DNA from: Torreya grandis
Taxonomy: Eukaryota; Streptophyta; Pinopsida; Cupressales; Taxaceae
Direction: 5' to 3'
DNA length: 64,000 nucleotides
Assembly (NCBI GenBank): GCA_037957365.1
Contig: JARHVA010003636.1
Coordinates: 449,001-513,000, forward strand
Shown in pieces: positions 55,870 to 64,000 of this stretch. Positions within the stretch are counted from its first letter, which is position 1, and each line of letters opens with the position of its first letter. The notes below the pieces were generated by a model, which was given only the letters and a program-made list of their open reading frames with translations, was not told the origin of the DNA and ran no database searches. A program made the position numbers and the translations under genes.

Positions 55870-58584
55870 TGTTGTCCCCAAAAACAGACTTCTCATTTTT
55901 GGGACAACATGTGAACTATTTTGGTTCAATAGACCAAAATAATCTCTTCCCTTCTTAGAATTTGTTCTGAGCTTTCAAATTCCTCATTTCTCAAGCTTTT
56001 TCAGTAAAGGGACTAGTAGGTTCAACAGGTTCAAAGGCTTCTGCAAGAAAATTCCTTCAAAAGAGCAAGTTTCCAACACTCAGGTATTTTCGGGATTGGT
56101 TCAGCACCTTGGTTCAATCAAAAGAATTCAATCAACAAGCTTCTAAGCACCATTGAACCATTGAACTTTGAACCTTGAAGCAAAAAGGTTCAAGGGTTCA
56201 AGGTTCAACGTCGTCAGCAAGAGTTGAGCGCACCCGTCAAAGTTCAAAGTTCAACCACTCCAAAGTTCCATGGCTTCAAACACTTGGTGAAAAAACAAAG
56301 GCTTGAACCGTTGAACCTTGAACCATTTTGGTTGAACGGTTCAACGGGTTCAACGACCAATTGGTTCAACGCGCTTGATTCAAAAGATCAAAGACTTAGC
56401 CAAATAACGAAGAATGAACCGATTGAACCATTGAACCGTTGAACCAAAAGGTTCAACGAGTTCACGGATTCAAAGGTTCAACCAATACGATGAAGATCAA
56501 AGAGCTTAGAAAGAACCAGGAAGCAATGGGCAGAGAAAGAATCAATGGAACCGATTGAACCTTGAACCGAAAGAATTCAAAGTTCAATGGTTCATAGGTT
56601 CAAAAGTTCAAAGGCAGCCTCAGTCAAAGAAAGAAGCAGCAAACAAGTGGTTCAACCAAGGAGCGGGAAAGCGATTGAACCAATAAAGCGACTGACCGAA
56701 AAGATAGAATTCCTTCGGATTTGTTCAAAGGCCAACAGGGAACATTTCCTTCGGACTTTTTGTCCGAAGAAAATTATTAAGGAAAAGAGCCGTTAGAATT
56801 CTTTTGGAAGTGTTTTCCGCGGGAAAATGACTAAGGCAAAAATCCTTCAGACATTTTGTCCGAAGGAATTCACCCAAGAAGAGAGCCCGAAAAAAGCCAA
56901 GGAAAACCCTGACTAAAGAGAAAAGCCCGCGGAAAAACGCCCGATGGAAAAAGACAAAGTGCAACGGAAGCCGCCACATGTCCATTATAAAGTAGAGCGG
57001 AAGCCGCAACGTGTCATCTTCCACAATACCCTCAAAAGGTTTCTAAAGCTTCTATAATTTAAGCGGAATACGTCACGTGTACTGTTATGACTCAGCGGAA
57101 CGTGACAAGTGTTTGCATCTGCGTTCCCCTTTTGAAGTTGCTCGAGCAAGACGTGTCATGGATCCCATTTTCCGTAAATTTCTAATGAGTTTCATAACAG
57201 CGAAACTTGCCACTTGTCAAAGACGCAGAAAGGACCCCCCAAAGACTTAGACAAGAAGGACTAGAAAGGACAAAGAAGCAACATGGACGATTCCAAAGGC
57301 AAGTTCAATTAAAGCGATGGTTCAACCAGAGAGCAAAGAAGCGCTTAAGCAGTGAAGAGAGGAGCGAGACCAAAGGACCAGAAATATTTTCAAAAGAGTT
57401 ATTTTCAGTAGGTGAAACAGTGGAGCAAGTAGACTTAGACTTTTGAGCGCACCAAATCAAAGACGCAAGCCTGTTTTTTTCCATAAAATAATGACGAATT
57501 GGACAGCTGTGCAAATATTAGGAAAAGGACCAGACAGTCCATACTAAGAAGAGACATATTAGAGGAATAAACGCGCCATAGTTATGGCAATACACTGTTC
57601 CTAGCATGGTCCCTCCAGACAAAACTGAAGGCGCATTGAAGACGTTGACTGCAGCATGGGCCGTCCCATGGGAAGGAACGCTAAGCCTTGCGTAGTTTGT
57701 TATAAGATTGTAATTTCTCTCATTAGTAAAAGAGATCTTTTTGACCACAAAAGCAAAACTCTGCCCAAATTGAAAGGCGAATACTGAGACTTTGAGCTCA
57801 AATTGTATTTCATATTATTTTATCTGAATGAGAAAGCAAGTGATTCGCAGACTTTGTGCTGTATGGCTTGTATCATTTTAGGAGATTGTTCTTATATCTG
57901 TCTTCTGAATGTGTTCTTTTTTATTTAATTTAACAAGCAGAGCTAGTGGAAGTGATAAGAGAGGTGCCCTGAACCCAGTTACTTTCAGACTTTGTGCTAA
58001 CATAATTGTTTTCAGTGTGTTTTTAGTTTCTTTCTGTGTAAAGGACCTTGGGACGACTTTGTGCCCCCATTGTTCTTTGTATCTCACTCTTGGGCAATCA
58101 AGATGAAGACTTTGCGCTACACCTTAGATTTCTGGGCACTCTGTATTCTGTTATCAGTCACTTGTTATCAGAAAGATTCATGTTGTTTGCAAGAACAAGC
58201 ACTTCTGAAAGAAAAGAAGTGCCTTATGTCGCTTCACCAGGGTTTCTACTATCCAGGAAGGAATCCAGCTCTTGGCTGAATGTTACTTCTGAAAGAAGAG
58301 AAGTACCTTCACCAATCACCCAAGATTTCTCTTCTATTTGTTAGCATCATCTCTGAAAAAAGAGAGATGGATGATTTATCCCACCCCTGTGTCTTACTTT
58401 CTGCTTATATATATGGTATATAGCCTCTGTATATTTAATAGGGAACCTCCCCTTGATGAGAGGAGAGATTTGTCCCCTGTTGATGTAGTAAAACTCCACA
58501 CATGGACGACCAATCTCCCTATGCTGTGGTGATAGAAACTATTTTGTTCACCAGTTAGCTATTCGACAAAATATTCACCCAACA
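55870..58584 (+). mobile_element. Solo LTR, family B copy 4, nested and inverted (2,715 bp)
   Basis: Inserted in the opposite orientation inside the 3' LTR of the element above. Starts TGTTGTCCCCAAAAA and ends ATATTCACCCAACA. Flanks AACCC (left) and AAACC (right) match the single AAACC at the equivalent place in the uninterrupted 5' LTR (63456 region), proving the insertion point. Contains a TTGAACC array (56090-56700), hairpins and inverted G-box-like units (56960-57120). Confidence 0.92.
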
Positions 58585-60137
58585 AAACCATCCATCTCTC
58601 TTCTTTCAGAAATGATGCTCACAGATCAAAGAAAAAATCCTGGGTGATTGGTGAAAGTACTCTTCTTTCAGAAGTAACATTCAGCCAAGACCCAGATCCC
58701 TTCTTGGATAGTAGAAATCCTGGTGAAATGATAGAAGGCACTTCTCTTCTTTCAGAAGTGCTTGTTCTTGCAAACAACAAGAATCTTTCTGGTAAGTAAC
58801 TGGTAACCAAAAGTGCAGAGTAACCAACAATCTAAGATGTAACACAGAGTCTCCACCTTGACTGCCCAAGAGTGAGGTACGAAGAACAATGGAGGCACAA
58901 AGTCGTCCCAAGGTCATTTACATAAAAACAGAAAATAAACACACACTAAAGACAACCATGACAGCATAAAGTTTTAAAGTAGTTGGCTTCAAGACACCTT
59001 CCTTATCACTTCCACTAGTTCTGCTTGTTAAATTGCATAAACAAGAATACATTAAAAAAACAGACATAAGAACAATCTCCTAGAATGATACAAGCTATAA
59101 CAGCACAAAGTCTGAAAGTAACTTGCTTTCTGATTCAAACAAAGAAATATAATAAACAATCTGAGCTCAAAGTCTTAGTGATGCCTCTCAATTTGAATAG
59201 AGTTTTGCTTCTAATGAAGGGAAGATCTCCCTTAGAATGATACAAGAGATTACAATATATAGCAGCGAAGAAAGACTTGGCGCTTTGTTCCATAGAACGG
59301 CCCATGCTGTGCATTCAATGTCTTGAATGCATTTTCAAGTTTGTCAAAGGACTGCGTTGAAAACAAGGCGGCTGTCTTAACTATAGCGTGTCATTTCATC
59401 TCATATGTCTTCTCCTGAGCCTGGATCATCTGGTTTGTCCCCTCTGACGTCTGTGCAGCGGTCCATTCTGTCTTTACTCCAAAGGAGACCAACAGGCCGC
59501 GCCTTCAATGTTTGCAAGCTCAAAAATCTACTTTGCAGACTGTTCCAACTACCAGAATAACTTCTGCGCAGAGATTTTTGGTCTTCTCTTTCTGCTTTTG
59601 TCCTTTCCAGCTTTGTCTCTTCCTGAAATTTAAGCTCTCGGGCTATCTTTTCCCCTTTTCGATTTTGTCTTTTCCTGGAATCTGAGCCCTCAAGGCTATA
59701 TTCTTAGCTTTTCCGACTCCTTCAGCTAGTCGCTGAGTTTGTTTTTAGGTTCCGCGCCACATTTGAAACTTAGCGGATATTTCATTACTTTAAATTTGAC
59801 GTCCACGGGGACATCAGTGGTTGACTGTTTCAACAGTTCAGGCGGCCTTCTCGGCTCTTTGGTTCAATCGCTTTCTTGCTTCGATCGCTTTATTGGTTCA
59901 ATCACTTCTTTACTTTGATCTTTGAACCAATGTTCCCTGCGTTCCGCAAGGGCACTTGGTCTTTTCGCTTTGGGGCACTCCCTTGAACCTGCCGATTGAA
60001 CCGACCGATTGAACCAACTTTGGTTCAACGGTTCAATGGTTCAATCTTTGCTTAGAAGCTTGCCGATGGACATTTTGGTTGAACCTTGTCATTGAACCAA
60101 CTTTAAAATCGCCGAAGTGTTGAGAGCTTGCTTCTTT

Positions 60138-60296
60138 CCTGCAGAGTCCATAGAAATCAACCTGCAAAGCCTGTAGAACTTGGCCTGCAAAGTCCGTAGA
60201 TTTTCTTCTTGCAGAGTCCGTAAATTCAAGCCTGCAGAGTCTGTAGAAATGAACCTGCAGTGTCCGTAGTTTTAACACTGCAGAGTCCGTAGATTT
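60138..60296. repeat. GCAGAGTCCGTAGAAA minisatellite, second array
   Basis: Seven degenerate copies near the end of the 3' LTR of the family B element. Same unit as at 13148-13305. Confidence 0.88.
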
Positions 60297-60700
60297 CTGA
60301 AAAGCTTGAAGAATGGAGAATTAGAATGCACAGAACAACTTTTGAAAAAAGAAGAGACAATTTTGGTCTTTCAGGACCAAAATAGTTCATATGTTGTCCC
60401 AAAAATGAGTGATATTTTTGGAAACAACAGCTGGCTCCAGTTGGGAAACTTCCTTCAGTTGAAAACTTGGAACAGCTGAGGGGAGTAGAAATCAGAATCT
60501 CCAGTGCCTTGAAGTATGCCATTGGACTATGGAGTCATGCTACCCAAAAAGAAAGGCTCCAAAAAACAAAAACGAACAACCCAAAGCAGAAACAAAGACT
60601 ATACAGATATACATATGTACAGGTGAACTTATCTGACACTTCAGGTATTGAAGTGCTTCAGATGCTGCCCATTGTGAGACAATGAAAATGGCATTCCGTC

Positions 60701-62986
60701 TTAATAAACCAGCAAGAAACCATTTTGTCCCCAGAATCGGTGACGGGCGAATGGAACTCTCCACCAGGGATCACATTTTCTATGAACTACTTTTGGCTCT
60801 CTCTTCTTGCTCCATGCCAAGACGTGGTATTCTCTCTGAAAACCGTAAATCCTTGCTCTCTTGGCAAAGGGTTCCTTTTGTTGACTTTGGAGTACAGCAG
60901 TATTGTCCACTACCATAGCTTGTCGTTTTGCTGGTTCAATCCAGCACATGTTTTGATTGTCAGCATCAAACTCCTGACAAACCATCAGCTCAGCATCTCC
61001 TTTGGTGTGAAGGAGTTTGACATCTTGGTCTTGAGCAGTCTTCAATCCGAGCAACGAAAATTCACATTCAGCTGTGTTGGTGTTGCTGAACTGCAACTTG
61101 TATGAAGAAAAAATATCTCCTTGAGGAGATATCAACACAATCCTGGCTCCAGCATTAGTGGAAGAATCGCTGCCATCGGATTCCAAGATCCAATCATCAT
61201 CAGTAGCTGATTTTCTATCAGATTTCTCTTCATTGGAGATGGAAGATCCTTCTTCATTTGTACTGCGCCCTACCAATTCTTCTAATGCCTTGTTTGGATC
61301 AAATCATGGATTGCCAGCTACGAGACTTTCATCAGCTGAGACATGAGCATCCTCTATGGTCAAGAAGTAATTACCCCTGCCTGAAGGCTCAAGCAGAATT
61401 TGAGCTGCAGGGGCTGACGTTTGGGTGACCACAATTTTTGCCTCAGACACGTCCACACTTAGTTCTCCACCAATGTTTAATTGCTCAGGATTGGCTTGCA
61501 GGAATTCAAATTCAGTCATTTGAATTTTGGATTTCTTGACATGATCAATTATGTCAGATGACTGAAATGCACTTAAAAGAGGAGATGGGAGTTCATCCTT
61601 TTGGTTTTTGGAAGGGGGAAGACTGGTCTGTGAATTTGAAGTAGAAGTTGCAAAAATGTTCGATGTACTTACCTTTTTGGCAATCACTAGGTCCTTTGAC
61701 TGGAAAGAAAGAGGGGTTTTCTGCTTAGCAATTGAAATTGTTGGTTGGGGTTGCTCCTCTGTCTTTTCTTTGTCGGCCTGTTGGGCTAACTGATTCTTGG
61801 ACCGGGTGAATACTGCGTATGATCCTTTGACTACTGCATCTTCACTTTTGGGTTCATCCTGGTAATTCAGGAAACCAATGTGGGAGTCGCCAGCTGATTC
61901 TTCTTGATCCTCCGTGGAGAGATCAGCATCATTTTCTTGCTCAAACTCAGGTTGGAAAGAGAAAGCATGTTCTATTTCCAAATATCCAACTGCTAAGTTG
62001 GTTGGAGGTGCTTCAAGGGCAAGGTTCCTCTGTGGGGGAGGAAGACGATTTCGCTGTCCTTGATTCCTAGCAACATTGCCTTGATATGCCTGATTCTGAA
62101 ATGCCCTCCTTGGCATATCCCGATTAGAGGGAGCAGACATACCTTGGGCTATTTGTTTTTTCAAGGCTAGCAGTTCATTTGCCAGCTTTTGCACCATTTG
62201 ATCAATGGTGGCTGAAAGTGGATACTCAGAAGATGAAGAGGATTTACCTTTGTTAGGATCTCTCCTTATCTTTCCTGCCAAGATAAGGTCATCTTCTAGC
62301 TCAGTAGCCAAGTCTTGAGCAGCCTCAAGGTCTATGTGTCTAGCCCGTCTCAACAGAAAACTCACTTCAGGCAGCTGTGAGTTGATGAAGAAACACTTGA
62401 GATTCTGAGGTGTCCGCTGGGCGATCATGGGAATCATGTGCCTCAGCTTGTCGACCTTGGCAATGAAATCCCTTATAGGTTCATGGGGCTCCTTTATCTA
62501 TGTGAGCTGGGCCAGCAAGGCATGCGCATCTTCTGCTGGTTTGAACCTGGCTTCAAATTTAACTTTGAGTGTATCCCAGTCGGTCACTGATACAGCTTGC
62601 AGGTGGTAAACCCAGTCTGCAGCAGCGCCTTATAGTGTCTCCACAAAAAGTCTAACTGCAACGTCCTCAAATTCCACTCCTATTACGCCACAGGGTATGC
62701 TGAAGGCTGCAATGTGTTTATCAGGGTGAACTCTCCCATCACCAAAGAATTTGGAAAAAAAAATTCTTGAATTGCGTGGAAGTTCATGCAGGGGTGGAGT
62801 AAGATTTAGTGGGCCAAATGAGTTACCCCAGGGACCTTGAACTGCCATGATGGGATTATGAAAAAGAGGAATAACAAATCTGGGCGACGTGTGGATAGGA
62901 AAAGCCCTGCTAACAGCAAAAAAAGCAGTTCTACCTTGGGCTCTTTGGCTTCTTGTATAGCATGGAGTTGCCAGATTGTAGAACAA
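60701..62986 (-). pseudogene. Gag-RNase H polyprotein of family B element
   Basis: One minus-strand frame about 760 codons long, interrupted by stops near 62628, 62500 and 61302 but with no frameshift. N-terminal gag: IFFSKFFGDGRVHPDKHIAA, GAAADWVYHLQAVSVTDWDT, IRDFIAKVDKLRHMIPMIAQ. A Gln/Ser-rich linker follows. Then a ribonuclease H fold: WILESDGSDSSTNAGARIVL (Asp), TAECEFSLLGLKTA (Glu) and KGDAELMVCQ (Asp). The D-E-D trio is intact. The style resembles the extra RNase H of plant Tat-type Ty3 elements, but family placement is a guess. No RT, protease or integrase is seen. Confidence 0.85.
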
Positions 62987-63214
62987 AAATGGGAAAGAAT
63001 TGGCCCTACTTCAACTTAAAGCTTGAGGCTTCAAACTGCGCGTTCTATCCCAGTGGCTCTAGTTTTGCAGCCCAGATAAAATAATGGAGCTAGAGAAAAA
63101 TGGTAAGGCTATAATGATAATGGGTAAGACATGGAATAGAGTCGCCAGAGTCTATAATGGATAAGGGTAGGAACTGCTTCAATCTGAAACTTGAAGCTTC
63201 AGATTACACGTTCA

Positions 63215-63232
63215 TCCCCAGCAGAGTCACCA
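63215..63232 (-). other. Primer-binding site of family B element
   Basis: TGGTGACTCTGCTGGGGA on the minus strand begins 5 nt after the 5' LTR end. The plus strand (TCCCCAGCAGAGTCACCA) looks like a tRNA 3' end with CCA. I did not identify the tRNA. Confidence 0.75.
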
Positions 63233-63237
63233 AAAAC

Positions 63238-64000
63238 TGTTGGGTGAATATTTTGTCGACCAGCTAACTGGTGAGCAAAATAGTTCCTATCACCACAGCA
63301 TAGGGAGATTGGTCGTCCAGGTGTGCAGTTTTACTACATCAACAGGGGACAAATCTCTCCTCTCATCAAGGGGAGGTTCTCTATTAAATATAAAAAGGCT
63401 ATATACTATATAAATAAGAAGAAAATAACACACAGGGGTAGGATAAACCATCCATCTCTCTTCTTTCAAAGATGATGCTCACAAATCAAAGAAGAAACCA
63501 TGGGTGATTGGTGAAGGTACTTCTCTTCTTTCAAAAGTAACATTCAGCCAGGAGCCAGATCCCTTCTTGGATAGTAAAAATCTTGGTGAAATGATAGAAG
63601 GCACTTCTCTTCTTTCAGAAGTGCTTGTTCTTGCAAACAACAGAAATCTTTCTGATAAATAACTGGTAACCAAAAGTGCAGAGTAACCAGCAATCTAAGA
63701 TGTAGCACAAAGTCTCCACCTTGACTGCCCAAGAGTGAGGTATGAAAAACAATGGGGGCACAAAGTCGTCCCAAGGTCCTTTACACAGAAACAGAAAATA
63801 AACACACACTAAAAACAACTATGATAGCACAAAGTCTGAAAATAGTTGGCTTCAGGGCACCTTTCTTATCACTTCCACTAGTTATGCTTGTTAAATTGCA
63901 TAAACAAGAATACATTTAGGAAACAGATATAAGAACAATCTCCTAGAATGATACAAGCTATAACAACACAAAGTCTGAAAGTAACTTGCTTTCTGATTCA
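63238..64000 (-). repeat. Family B 5' LTR, partial
   Basis: Starts TGTTGGGTGAATATTTTG on the plus strand and continues to the window edge. Collinear with 55658-55869 and then 58590-59150, which shows where the nested solo LTR entered the other copy. Confidence 0.93.

Larger units (their letters stand above)
55658..64000 (-). mobile_element. Family B element with gag-RNase H interior, cut by window end
   Basis: Left (3') LTR 55658-60429 (about 2,050 bp without the nested LTR), interior 60430-63237 (2.8 kb), right (5') LTR from 63238 beyond the window. The two LTRs match base for base over long stretches (e.g. GTCGACCAGCTAACTGGTGA and CAGAAGTGCTTGTTCTTGC). A primer site TGGTGACTCTGCTGGGGA lies at 63215-63232 on the coding strand. 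The interior encodes only gag and RNase H. RT, integrase and protease are absent, so it must have depended on another element. The first bases of the left LTR read TGTGGGG instead of TGTTGGG. Confidence 0.85.

Noticed and set aside
58048..58917. Several 60-98-codon frames repeated on both strands
   Set aside because: They are the same family B LTR sequence read in inverted copies, with no domain.
43838..64000. Upstream UREG exon (first half of P-loop, His-rich N-terminus)
   Set aside because: Scanned the minus strand for G-P-V-G-x-G before a GT donor and for His-rich codon runs and found none, so it is presumed beyond the window.

Overview
This window looks like nuclear DNA of a plant with a large, repeat-rich genome. 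A gymnosperm, probably a conifer, is my inference, because a conserved housekeeping gene is spread over more than 40 kb by introns packed with old LTR retrotransposons. There are no operons, bacterial genes, rRNA or CRISPR arrays.

The one host gene I can support is UREG, the urease accessory GTPase that inserts nickel, on the minus strand. Four consecutive coding exons are visible: 43777-43837, 36846-37047, 3352-3473 and 2997-3101. All have GT/AG boundaries and compatible phases, and there are no stops in 490 coding bases. The introns between them are 6,729, 33,372 and 250 bp. The N-terminal exon(s) and the short C-terminal exon were not found and probably lie outside the window, so almost all of the 64 kb appears to be intron.

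The introns contain, from left to right: a degenerate hAT transposase (685-2105); a three-copy ~0.82 kb tandem repeat (5437-7916); a decayed gag with CCHC knuckles split by a 2.68 kb solo LTR (10716-13392); a LINE 3' fragment (16050-17615); a complete but decayed 10.4 kb chromovirus (18068-28497) carrying two nested insertions with clean 5-bp target duplications; a second LINE RT relic (33696-35330); a pol-less relative of the chromovirus (37094-43103) with a LINE fragment in its 5' LTR; and several partial LTR elements (45869-51460). At the right end, an unrecognised plus-strand coding relic (53487-55486) is split by a 0.94 kb solo LTR. It is followed by an element with ~2 kb LTRs (55658 to beyond the window) whose only coding content is one frame joining gag to RNase H.

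Three things stand out. One is the UREG architecture, including a retrotransposon ending 46 bp from a splice acceptor. The second is a long-LTR family ('family B', at least four copies) whose LTRs carry G-box-like arrays, hairpins and TTGAACC arrays, with a gag-RNase H internal region. The third is a compound insertion containing four 196-bp repeats with initiator-Met primer-binding sites in the spacers, resembling a TRIM/SMART-type mini-retrotransposon array.
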